From the NCBI GenBank assembly GCA_963693365.1, contig CAVNZM010000010.1, positions 1,612,001 to 1,676,000 of the forward strand: a stretch of DNA of 64,000 nt, written 5' to 3'. Both the position numbers and the translations under genes were made by a program. Below the pieces are notes generated by a model. It searched no databases. It was not told the DNA's origin and worked only from the letters and a program-made list of their open reading frames with translations. This document shows, piece after piece, positions 19,230 to 31,632 of the stretch. The DNA comes from Amoebidium appalachense. Lineage: Eukaryota; Ichthyosporea. Every line of letters starts with the position of its first letter. Within the stretch, counting starts at the first letter, position 1.

Positions 19230-19232
<3 letters not shown>
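18986..19232 (+). mobile_element. SINE-like element copy adjoining the minisatellite
   Basis: Inverted relative to 5635-5881 and 6089-6332 and about 95 percent alike by eye. It contains GGGTCGAAACTC, similar to a Pol III B box. It ends at a C run (19232-19282). The 51-bp unit forms its left edge, so the minisatellite appears to have expanded from within the element. Confidence 0.6.
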
Positions 19233-19282
<50 letters not shown>

Positions 19283-19406
19283 ACCCGCCCGCCAAAGCTC
19301 TTTATACCCCCACGCCCGACCCCCAACCGTATAACACAAACACATTAACCACCCGCACGCTGCCACACACACACGCGTGCACAAACACACGCACACACGC
19401 ACACAT

Positions 19407-19446
<40 letters not shown>

Positions 19447-19726
19447 CTACCTCCGACCTACATGGTTCTATCCATGTCCCAATTTTTGACTACATTGCAC
19501 GGGTGCGAATGTCGCATATCCCCCCCCCCCCCCCCCCTGCCCCTCCGACCCAATCCCTCTCCCCCCTCTCCCTGGGCTGGCTCTCCCCTCCTCCTATGCT
19601 CAATTTTGTACAACTATACTATAGCACATGTGTGTCATGAATGTGATAATTCATCATTGATCGCATGTTGAAAGCCTTAGTGTTTTTTTTTCAACGTACT
19701 CACAATGTAGTTGAATGCTCCACAAG
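19233..19726. other. C run, (CA)n and spacer
   Basis: C tract of about 50 bases, (CA)n 19405-19442 and a second C run at 19521-19536. 19600-19720 is related to 16060-16170 in the upstream segment. No exon was recognised. Confidence 0.5.
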
Positions 19727-19804
19727 TCGGGCACGGCAGAGATCATTGACGGGAAGAATAAGGAGGTGAAAGCCAAGAGGAGAAAAACAGAGGAGACCCC
19801 GGCG
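19727..19804 (+). CDS. Basic Lys-rich exon, copy 2 of a duplicated pair
   Basis: Reads SGTAEIIDGKNKEVKAKRRK then TEETPA, homologous to 16178-16246 and phase 0. The KAKRRK stretch could act as a nuclear localisation signal. The base after GCG is gttgca, a weak donor, so the exact end is uncertain. Confidence 0.42.
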
Positions 19805-20014
19805 GTTGCAGAGTATCCCCCCCCCCCCCCCCCCCCTTCTCTCCTCCCCGAATGATGGACTCTGTTCAAGAGTCTTCTGCCTGTGCCTTTTTCGTTTTCC
19901 TTTTTTTTAGTTTCTTTTCTTTGGTTTCTGGTTTTTGTTTTTTTTGACGTTTTGTGTTTGGTCGTTTGATGTCTCCACCTCCATGATTGAACCCTTCAAT
20001 GAATACATCCCTTC

Positions 20015-20054
<40 letters not shown>

Positions 20055-20184
20055 TTCCAGAATACGTTGCTACTTGAGAGAGAAACTTGTATGTTCACAA
20101 CCGAGCATGGACAAGCACTTGCACTTGCACAAGGAAGAATGCACACACGTACAGACTCAACACACTGGCGCGCGCACGCGCGCG

Positions 20185-20274
<90 letters not shown>

Positions 20275-20345
20275 CACACACATGCACACACATGCACACA
20301 CATACACCACACACACGCACACGCACACACCACACACACACAACA

Positions 20346-20403
<58 letters not shown>

Positions 20404-20950
20404 ACACACGCACGTGCGCGCACACACACAAACACTCGCACACACATACACACCACACACACACACACACACTTACTTACATACACACACTCACACTCAC
20501 ACACTCACGAACACGCACGCGCGTGCACACTCACACTCACACACACTCTCTCACACTCTGACATTTACACTCACAGACACACTCACTCACACGCCCCCAT
20601 GCACGTGCACACATCTATACAGTACATATAAGCACACACTCACCATCATACATCCCCACACCAGCACCTACGCACATACACTCACATACACAGGCAAGAA
20701 AAACACACATACGCAGGCAAGAAAACACACACGCGCGCGCGCGTGCGCACCACATGCACCGCACCCGCGCGCGCGCGCACACACACACACACACACACGC
20801 ACTGGACTGCCCATTCGCTCTTACTCCTGAAGGGGTCGGACTTGCAAGCACACAGCTTTTAAATCAGTCCCCACACGCCGCTGGTATCAATGTGTAAGGC
20901 AATGAAGAGGTTTCACTCGCATACATTATCACAATATGTTCAATTTACAG
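19805..20950. repeat. C run, long (CA)n arrays
   Basis: C runs 19817-19836 and 20019-20054, then (CA)n from about 20190 to 20480 with mixed CA/CG/CT repeats to 20800. The unique tail from 20810 matches 16968 onward. Confidence 0.8.
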
Positions 20951-21058
20951 CAAAAATGGTGAATGGGTGTGACTGGAGGATGGAACTGCCCTTTTTGTTC
21001 CATTACCGTGCCATTGCACCCGTTCGTTTCATTGCTTTCCTCCTCCATGCAGGAGAGT
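20951..21058 (+). CDS. Duplicated exon candidate, copy 2
   Basis: Follows atttacag| and ends at |gtaaga. Reads KMVNGCDWRMELPFLFHYRA then IAPVRFIAFLLHAG, which could be the second half of a SANT domain (central W, later R...R). It is the relative of 17784-17892. Phase to the next mini-exon does not fit simply, so it may be degenerate. Confidence 0.4.
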
Positions 21059-21114
21059 GTAAGAGGCAAGGGAGGGGGAAAACCCCAGGGGGGAAAAGGG
21101 AGCGATGGTGTGTA

Positions 21115-21192
<78 letters not shown>

Positions 21193-21291
21193 GTGGGGGG
21201 GGGGGGTTTGGAGGATAGGAAGGGAGGTGATGAGGGTAGCTCTTTATGCCTATGGTAACAATTTGTGCATTTTCCGGCTGTTGGTGATTAG
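21059..21291. repeat. (TG)n array
   Basis: (TG)n at 21117-21190 followed by a short G run, then spacer to the next acceptor. Confidence 0.8.
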
Positions 21292-21331
21292 GAAGCCGGA
21301 CAAGATACTTAAATTATGGACGGCTGAAGAG
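21292..21331 (+). CDS. SANT/Myb N-terminal mini-exon, copy 3 (KLWTAEE)
   Basis: Forty bases from ggtgattag| to |gtaaac reading KPDKILKLWTAEE, homologous to 18057-18096. W-T-A-E-E opens a SANT helix; the exon that should finish the domain is not evident before 22669. Confidence 0.48.
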
Positions 21332-22045
21332 GTAAACCCTCCCCCCCCACCCCTCCCCCAGCGCGGGTTTTCCTTAATTGTAGGCTCTCCTTATGACGCA
21401 TTATCTGTGTGTGCTTTGCAGTTATTGTGTTGTCCGTCGTGAATGTGTACTTCGTATACTGTAGCCCATGCTGACCCCATCCCCCTCCTCTCCCTCCCTC
21501 CCTCCCTCCCTCCCTCCCTCCCTCCCTCCCTCCCTCCCTCCCTCCCTCCCTCCCTCCCTCCCTCCCTCGTCCTCTCCCTCCCTCACCCCCTCTTCCTCTC
21601 CCACTCCCTCTCTCTCCCCCCCCCCTCTCTCCCTCCACCCCTCCCCAACATTTTAATTCTTCAATTCCTCCCTCCCTCTCTCCCTCTCTTCGTCTCTCTC
21701 TCTCGCCACCTCTTTCTCTCTCCCTCCCTCCCTCCCTATCTCTCTCCCTCCCCCCCACCCTCCCTCCCCCTCTCCCCCTCCCCCTCCCCCCTCCCCTCTC
21801 TCTCTCTCCCTCTCCCTTACTCTTCCGATCTTCTCTATCTAGTTAAGGAGTTGTCGAGTTTTTGCGGAAGCCCAAATTATGCTCCACTCATCTTCATAGT
21901 TTTTCTTTTTTTCCTGCCTGCTTGCATGTGCTTTGGGTTTTGTGTTATTTCGTTTTCTTTGCTTCCATGGCTGCCACCCCTTAAAGCCTTGAGTTCACGA
22001 GCTTATGCACATGTGATTGCCTTTTTAGGGAGGCGAGTGTGTGTG

Positions 22046-22097
<52 letters not shown>

Positions 22098-22170
22098 TGG
22101 AAAGCGTGTGCGTGGAAAGTGTGTGCGTCCATAGAATGTGTGTGTGTGTGCATGTGTGTGTGAATGTGTG

Positions 22171-22248
<78 letters not shown>

Positions 22249-22279
22249 TCCTGTGTGTGCGCGTGCCCATGTGTATATG

Positions 22280-22326
<47 letters not shown>

Positions 22327-22668
22327 CTGTGTGTGTGTGTGCCTGTGCGTGTGTGTGCGCGTGCATGTGTGCATGTGTGTGCGCCCGCGCGTGTGGTGCT
22401 TTGTTGGTGTGAAAGTGCCCTTAGAGATCACCGGTGGGTTTATACAAATGCAACTCGGCCCCTGCAGGAGGCCGAGCTATTGGCCCAGCCAATAGATTTA
22501 GAGAATAGATTTCCACTATTGAAAGACTCTTGATGTGCAGGGATACCATATACGGAATTTGGGAATGTACTAGCATGAGCACGATTGCTTATTCGCATGA
22601 CAAGATTAAAAAGGGACACACTGTTCTCTACCGCAGGTGCTTACACCGAACCGGTTTTGTGTTTGCAG
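21332..22668. repeat. (CCCT)n, (GTGC)n and (GT)n block
   Basis: SINE-like trace at 21374-21470, (CCCT)n 21490-21568, CT/C-rich to 21820, (GTGC)n 22038-22098 and (GT)n 22178-22245. 21838-21930 is diverged from but related to 23940-24030. Unique sequence runs from 22420 to the acceptor at 22668. Confidence 0.75.
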
Positions 22669-22988
22669 GAGGGAAAGGGACTGGAGCAACCACAACGTCA
22701 CGAGCACGAAGATTCCGCACAAGAGCTCAAAACTAACACCAAACTGCAAGTAAACCTCCAGGATTGCACACCAGAACTGCAAACTACCACCAATCCCCAA
22801 TTAACCCTTCAAGATTCCACTCGGAATGTTCAAACTAGCGTTAAGACTCGAGAGAACCCCAAAGCCTCCACCCCAGACATCCAACCAATCGCAACGGCCC
22901 AAGCTGACCATCAAGATTCTGCAAAGGTTCTCCAAGCTACAACAATGCCCCAATCCAATTCCAATCCAATAACCTCACCAATTACATG
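22669..22988 (+). CDS. SANT-TPR left gene: Thr/Gln-rich exon with 17-residue repeats
   Basis: Follows tttgtgtttgcag| and ends ACATG|gtgaga. Contains five degenerate 17-residue repeats, for example [17 protein letters not shown] next to [17 protein letters not shown]. The last two bases (TG) plus the first G of the next exon make the Trp that opens the SANT domain. This region is outside the inverted duplication. Confidence 0.7.
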
Positions 22989-23742
22989 GTGAGAGTCCCC
23001 TCCAACCCCCACCCCTTTCCTTTCTGGACATGCTCACAGAGATATGCAGCAATTCAGCCCATACCCACACAAATTGTACAAGAATTGTATCCTTTATTCG
23101 TGCAGTGTTTCTTGTATTTTCGTTGGGGTACGCATACACCTCGTAAAAGGACTATCTGTCACTGACACAACTACACGCATGATCCGTTCTGTTAGCCGAT
23201 TCACCAGTGTTTGGCAATGGTGCAAAGCATTTTTCAAAAGGGGGTATTGGACCAGTATGGAGAAAGTCAATCTTATAATCTGACGCCAATGTCAGGTAAT
23301 ATGGAGGGAATGCTGCCAAACGCCAACAGTGACTTCCATAGATTTTAAGTGGTTCCAATACAAGTCCTATTGGTCCTAGTCATTACAACCTCGCGCATTA
23401 AACTATTTCTCTACAGCTGCACACATCAAACGGTCACAACACAACCACATGTATTGAATGGTGCTAATACAACTACATACATTAGGTGGTAGTGACAGAG
23501 CCACATACAATAGGTTGTCCTCATACAAGACCTACATACAATAGGTTGTCCCTATACAAGACACACACATAATATCCTTGCATTTAGTCTTTTTTATTCA
23601 CATATAGCCCCTGGCTTTAGGAGTTTTGAGGATGACATGCGGCTGGCCTACGAGATAGCGCTCGCAAAGCACAACCCAGGCACCACGTTGGAGGATGTTG
23701 CGAATGCACTGTGGAAGGAACGCTTCATGCAATCGGTACTAG

Positions 23743-23779
<37 letters not shown>

Positions 23780-23859
23780 CTCCATGTCCTCCCCCCCCCC
23801 CCCCTCTTCCCCCTCCCCCCCGCCCCTTCCCCCTCTCTCTCCCCCCTCCCCTCCCTCTC

Positions 23860-23928
<69 letters not shown>

Positions 23929-24516
23929 CTCCCCTTCAATAGGTTAGGGAGTCGGGGATCTTTGTAGAAGCCCGGCTTATGCTCTATCTCTCTGCTTGCT
24001 TTCTTTGTTTTTTTGTCTGCTTGCAGATTTTGTAGACTCTGCGTTCTTAGATTGCTGCTCCTTGAACAACCCTGCTAACAACCCCGCTCGTCTTTGGCCA
24101 AGACGGGTGGACTCGCCTATTGCTGTTGAAACAAAGTATGGGTTGGGAACCACATGCGAGAGGTTAAAGAGTCGAAACCCACGCTTTTGTGGAGGCATAA
24201 GAACCCCCCTGATGATGGGCTCTGTTCAAGTGTCTTCTGCCTGCACACTTAATTGTTTTGATTTTGGATTTCCCACGTTTGTGACGTTTTGTTGATGCTC
24301 GTTGTTGCCTCCTCCATATTTCCAACCCTCTAACGCATACATCCCCCCCCCCCCCCCCCCCCCTCCAACCCACCCACCCACCCACCCACCAACACCAACA
24401 CCACTGCCGCCGCCACCACCACCAATATTTCTCTGCGTGGAGCATTTCTCTTAATGTTACTCTAACGTTGTGTGTGATGGTCTTGTATGGTCGTGCCATG
24501 TGCTCTATTTTGCCTC

Positions 24517-24587
<71 letters not shown>

Positions 24588-27500
24588 GAAAAGAAATATT
24601 TCTCTGCATGAAACGTTTCTCTTGGTGTATCTCTAAGTTCGATATTATAATCTTGTATGATCTTGCTATGTGCTCTATTTTGCCTTGCTACCCCCCCCCC
24701 CCCCCCCCCCGCCTGCCCCTCTTTCTTTGTGTTCCCTGCCACTCTCTAATCCATACATACCCCCCCTCCCACCCCCTCCCCCCTCCCCCTCCTCCGTGTT
24801 GCGCAATGGCTGGGACAGTGGAACTGCTGTTGTTGCTGCTCTTGCACACTTTGTACCCTATTGCGACCTGTTCGTGTCTGGCACCGTCCTGTTTTAAGCT
24901 GTGTGTCGTTGCTTGTCGTCTTGTTGTGCGTAAGTAGGATGAATTCCTCCCCCGTCCCCCACCCACACCCACCCCCCTCCCCCGTCCCCCTCCTACCCCC
25001 GCCCCCCTCCCTCTTCTGCCAGCATGACCTCTTTTCCTTCCACCTCTTCCTCATCCCCATCCCCATCACCACCACTACCACTGCCATCATCATTGCCACT
25101 CCCTTGTCGTAGCACCACAGAAGCCACAAAATCCTTCCTTATCTGAAAAGGTGTTCTTAATTTGCTAAAATACTCCGTATTTTGCTGAGTTTCTCATTCT
25201 GCATGCCGGCTTCAGAGCGTTCAGCATCGGAAATGTCGCACAATAAACTCACAATCTTACCACAGACTTTTGAACGGTGGCTCGCCATTACCCAACACAA
25301 TGGCAGCAAGTTGTACGACCTGCAGACCCCGGAAACTTCACGTACACTTGAGGAGCTTGTGCACATGTTCGAAAAAAAGGTCGGTGCTTCTCCCCCCCCC
25401 TTCCCCCCCCCCCCCCCCCCCCCCCCTTCCCACCTCCCCCTCCGTAGCAATGGAGACGATGGGCTCTGTTCAGGTTTCCTTGGCATTCTCTACGGTTTTA
25501 CGATGTTTTCCCCGTTTTTCCTTGCAGACAAGCACATCCCACCAGCAGGAAGTACGCAAAAAGGCCATGTCATTTTGTGATTCTAAAGTGCACTCCAAAC
25601 ACAATAGTTTCAATTTGTTCATAGGCTTTGGTAGCTGCTGGTTGATATGGCAAACACTCAGCACAGTCTACGTTCGGCCTAGAGCGGAATGGAACCACCC
25701 CCCCCCCCCTCCCCCCTCCCCCTCCCCCTCTCCCTCCTCCACTCCCTTCCCCGCCACACCTCAAACCTATTTTACAGCTTAGAAAGGCTGTACAGTAAGG
25801 GAGAGGATCTATGTTGTGTGCCAAATTATATAGGCCGCATTAGTAGCTCTGAGTACTTCACATACACATGGTGGGTGCCATCTTGATAGGTAGCACCACA
25901 CTGCGACTGTGGGGAGGGGAAGGGCTGGGTGGGGGGGGGGGGGGGGGGGTCTCTTTGTCGAGCATAGGTCTATATTTGACATCAAGCAACCAGTTCAAAC
26001 AGTTTTCTTTCTTGAATTCTCGTTGTTCTCTTGGTCAGCATCACATATACCTGCCAGCAAAATACAGGTGAAACATTACCACAACACACCGGTGAAAATT
26101 CACCACAACGCACAGGTGAAAATATACCATTGGGAGCAACAAGCATCCATTGAGCCACCAACAGTGTCGCAACCTGCCGCTGTTGAGAACACCGATGTTT
26201 CCGGCTTCAAAACACCAACGAATCAACATGCTAGTGTTCATGAACTCGGTGGAGGATTTGATGTTCGGAGTGGGCAGTTGCATTCAAAAAATGAAAATGA
26301 GGTGCCTGCACAGACACATGTGCAGGGAACGGTAGTTCATGCAGCTCAAACCGAAACGCCTAATAAGCGGTGTGTCCCCCCCTCCCCCCTCTCCCCCCCC
26401 CTTCCCTCCCCCCCGCGCCGCCCCCTCATCCTGTCTCTAACACACGGACACGGGCACGTGCGCGCAGCACACATCCACATACGCGTGCGCGCAGCAACAC
26501 ATCACACACGCGTCCGTGCACACGCACACGCGCGCACACACACATGCGCACACCTACACAATTTCTTTCTCGCTATCTGTATCTGTCTCTCTCTCTCTAT
26601 ATATGTATGTATGTATATAATCTCTATCTATCTCCATTTCTATCTCTCTCTCTCTCTCGCTCTCTCTCCCCCCCTCTCCCTCCCTCCCTTCCTCCCTCCC
26701 TCCTTCCCTCTCTCTCCGTCTCTGTCTCTGTACCCCCTCCCTCCCTCCCTCCCTGCCTCCCTCTCTCCTTCTCTCCCTCCTAACCCCCCTCTCTCTTCCT
26801 CCCTTTCTCCTCTGCTCCCTCCTAACCTACCGCCGTCCCTCCCTTCCCCTCCCCCGCTTCCCCCTCCCTTCTTCCTTTCCCCTGCCAGTCAACGGCTGCT
26901 TCCCCCTCCTCCCATTTCCTTTTCTCCCTCCCACGCGCACACACACACACACACACACATTGACCCACTTCTCACCAATCGCATCAGGTCGTCGTTGTGG
27001 CTGCTTGTGTGAATCAAACATGTCAGCAAGCCCTCCGCGCCTCCCCCCCGCCTTCTTGCCCTCTCCTTTGAGCTCTCTCTCAGGCTAGGCTTTCACATGT
27101 TCGCCTCCCTCTCCTCTCCCTCCCTCCCTCCTTTTTTACCCCCCCCCCCCCCCCCCCCCCCCCCTCCCCCCGCCCCCCTGCAGTCTCTCACAAAGGAAAC
27201 GAAAGCACCAAAACATTGAGGGAATGGGGTTCTGACTGCCAATCCAACAGAGGGGAACCGTTCGACGATGCCACTTCTGCCCCTCTCAGCAGCACGGAAA
27301 TAAATCCCCAATCACAAGTAGCGCTAGCCACGAGTTTATCGCAATTGGCAAATTCCATAAATCCTCTTTTGCCGACTCAGGCCGCTTCTGAAGGACAGTA
27401 TGACCATCAATCTATCGAGCCAACCACCCCTGTTCTAGATCAGCAAACCGAAGCATCACCACCACCACCACACACACCTGCGTTTGACGAAGAAGAGATA

Positions 27501-28475
27501 TATTCTGTGAATGACGATATGCATGAACGAGATTTTCACGATTATCTGAATGCCGAAATTGAACCGTATCACGCAAACGATCCGTTTGAGCAAAATTACC
27601 TCGACGAGCCACTTTTAAGGGATGTTATCGATGCAGCCGGTTTTGACGACCACACGCTATCAGAATACGATGTGTATGGAACGGGAGAACCGGATCCGTT
27701 CGAACAAAACTACGTTGAAGAGCCGTTGTATGAAGAAGATGAACTGGATTCCACGCATGCATCCGATGGATGTTATCGTGTTGAAACTGCAATAACACCA
27801 GTGGCCGAAGAACAACACACGAACCAATCACAACCACCTCGTGAAACGCGAAAGGCAAAGGCAGCAGCTTTAATGAAGGTATGTCTTTCTCTAAGTGGAT
27901 GTTTTCAGATATCCTTATATGGCAGTTGTTAAAAAAAGGATATTGCACCATATGTAGGAGCAGCCAGAACACATGCTATTTCGTCGTCAATATCACGTGA
28001 AAGTTCGGTAGAACTGACATCATAAAGCTGTCGCCTTGCAAGATTAGACATACCTACACATACGTTTTTTTTTTTGTCAGCATAAAACTGCCCTTCAAGC
28101 AAACTGGGGCACTAGACAGGTGTTATCCGTTCAGCGGTAGAAATTGAACCAATAATCGAGTGTATTCCGCTTGGTATGGTTGTGTAAAAGTGTGTGTATG
28201 GGTGTATGCACCGTAGATGTTTGCATGTGTGCTTGGGCATGGGTGGATGGGTGGGCCACCGATCAAATGGGTGGGTGGGGTTGACTTGTAAAAATGGGTG
28301 AGGAATTTTTGGGAGGGAGGAGAGGGGAGAAGGGGGGGGGGGGGGGGGGGGACTTTGCAGGTGAGAGGGCACGGTCGTATATAATTGGAGCAGTAGGGGC
28401 GCCTGGGGGGGGGGGGGGGGGGGGAGGGGGGGGGGCATGTAATTGACATGCTAATGGTGCGTGTGTGTGTGTGTG

Positions 28476-28521
<46 letters not shown>

Positions 28522-29043
28522 GGGTGCGCGCACGCACACGTATGCGCGTGTGTGTATGTGTGTGTGTGTGTGTGTGTGTGTTAGGGAAGGAGAGGGGGGG
28601 GGGGGGAGGGGGTTCTGTCCAATAGTTTATTTTTTCAGGTGGTTAGTACTCATGCCATCATATTTCGTTTCCATGATTTTTGCAGCAGTCCGAATCTAAA
28701 GTTGACCAGCAAACCGCTGGCTGGCTCGTGACAGTGGACCTGTTGACTCAGAGGTATGCCTTCCCCCGCCCTCCCCTCCCCCCCCCCTCCCCCCCCCCCC
28801 TCCCCCCCCCCCCCCCCTTCTTTCCCCAGTCACACACACGGACAGAGAAAGAGGGAAGAAGGGGGGGGGGGGGGGGGGGGGGGGGGAGAGAGAGAGAGAG
28901 AGAGAGAGCATCACACACTCGTACAAAATCGCCACCCGGAGGGGGGGGAGGGGAGGGGAGGAGAGAGAGAGAGGATTAAGAGTGAGAGGGGGGCGGGGAG
29001 AGCGACAGAGAGAAAGGAAGAGAAGAGAGAGGGAGGGAGAGAG

Positions 29044-29115
<72 letters not shown>

Positions 29116-30507
29116 GATAGACACTCACCTACCACCCGGATGGGCTCAACACACATTGTGTATGCTCTGTCTATCTTTCAGTGCCTGCTAGTTAAATTTC
29201 CGGCACTCTGTTATGTTGCAGTACATCTTTGCATGTAGACATCAGAGTATTTGATTGATATGGCACAATACTTATTCTTTTTTTCCGGATCTGCCAAACC
29301 AAGAAACTCTACATGAACGTGAAGGACTATGCAAGCATTTCTCAATTGCATGCATGGAATTCTCTTTGCATGGCGATTCCCTAAGAATAGACATCCCGTA
29401 CGCGTTAAACACCAATCAGTCCACTCGGCTTGATTGGCCCCCACCGGCTGTAAGCCACTTTGTGAAGTTATTTCTTGTAAGTCTAATTGGTCGTTGCAGA
29501 GAAAGGCCGACATAGACGGTAGAGCGGGTTTTCTTAAGCCGATTTATGGGCCCTTTCGGGTCAGGCCAACATGCTGTTTGGTGCGCATCTTGCCAATCAT
29601 AAAGCAACAGTCGCTCTCGGGTATGATCCGTCCCAGATCTCTTAAATCAGCCTCCTTAACAGTGCCATCATCACTGATCATTGTTTGTTCAGGCTGGAGT
29701 CACCCAATGTCGGCAGCCACAGCAAATATTACTACTATTACAATAGAGGGTTGGTGTATGAGAAGCTGGCCGGCAAGAACGAGCAGGACCCACTGGAGGC
29801 AGGGAAACACCTTGAGCGATCGCTTAGAGACTATGGGTTGGCAATCACGTCCAACAGTGATCGGTATGAAGGTGTGTGAGATTCCCTTTCTAAACAGCAC
29901 AACAGACTTTGTGTGTGTGTGTGCGTCGATGCATGCATGTGTGCGTGCGTGCGTGGGTACGTGTGTGCGTGCGTTCGAGAGTGAGTGCATGCATGGGCGC
30001 GTGTTGGGCGCGCGTTTCCTTTTCTTCGGATTGTTATTTTTGCCCTGCCGTGACCTACTTCATCTTTCACTCACTTCTTTCCCCTCTGCCATCCCATCTC
30101 CCTTCAATGTAAAAGCTTCGATGCTGTTTTCTCTGTTTATCTCATGATTTCCTTTTAGTATTTAATATTCCGGACGGCATTCCTAAACAATTTACATGGT
30201 GTCTTAATATGCACAAATGATTGGACACTCCTTTTGAAGTTTGGTGATTGAAGGATGGAACAGAAGTTATGGATCCCCCCTCCCCCCCATACACACACAC
30301 AAACACTCTCTCCCCCCTCCCTCCCTCCCTCCCTCCCTCCCTCCCTCCCTCCATCCATCCCTCCATCCCTCCATCCATCCCTCCCTGCCTCCCTCCCTCC
30401 CTGACTCCCTCCGTCCCTCCCTGCCTCCCTCCCTCTCTCCCTCCCTCCCTCCCTCCCTCCCTCCCTCCCTCCCTCCCTCCCTCCCCTCCCCCCCCTCCCC
30501 CCTCCCT

Positions 30508-30575
<68 letters not shown>

Positions 30576-30578
30576 GCT

Positions 30579-30628
<50 letters not shown>

Positions 30629-31583
30629 AATGATAATAAATAAGAATCGCAATGATATCAGTAAAAAGATATTTAAAACTTTGACCCATTACTTTTATTC
30701 ACAGCTTTTTTTAGCCGATCAACAATCCAGCTGAACCTGGGCAGACTGGATGAGGCTCTGTCGGATGCCGAGTCTGCGTTTCAGCTCAAGCAGGGAAATA
30801 AACCTGTTCGCCGTCTCTTACGAATGTTGCAGGGTGCGTCCACATTCCCCATGTGTGTTGAGTTTCTTTCCTTCTTTCTTTCTTTCTTTTGCATGTGCCT
30901 TTTGGTGAACTTTCATGAGTTTTGTTGGTATGTGCAGTATGCAGGCAGTTCGTTTACTAAACCAGCTAATCGTGCTCGGTAGTGTACGTGTCAAAGCAGT
31001 ACATGGAATGATCACCCCCTCCTCCCCCATCTTTACACACACGCACGCACGCACGCGCGCGCACACACACACACACTCACTCACTCACTCACTCACTCAC
31101 TCACTCACTCACTCACTCACTCACTCACTCACGCACGCACGCACGCACGCACGCACACACACACAACATTTTGAATATTCTTCACACAGTGTATGTTTGC
31201 AACTTGAGTTGTGCTGCTCGTTGTATTGAGCACTCCTCTTTGTTGGATCTTATGTTGCTGTGTTGCCTTTCAAATACTGACGCCTGACAGGCGGCGAGGG
31301 CCCAATCTGCATTATCTATCAAACTCCTGGTATTTCCCCTAAACAAAAAACACCATTTGCCCCTTTGGTTATTCTGCATCTGTCTTGTGTCGGCCTTTCC
31401 CTTCTTTTTTCATTCTTTGGCCCCAACCCGTTCCACTTCGATGTGTTGTTGAGTTACATGCTTCCCTACTACCTCTTCCCCACCGCACTCACGCACACAC
31501 GCCGTATATGCCACAGGAGCTGGTATTCAAACCACACGCTCAAGAGCACACACCAAATGCCTCTAACATTAAACTTATCTCCC

Positions 31584-31632
<49 letters not shown>

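Noticed and set aside
24090-24190. Functional tRNA gene
   Set aside because: A-box-like and B-box-like motifs are present but with mismatches, wide spacing and no acceptor stem pairing; treated as part of the SINE-like family.
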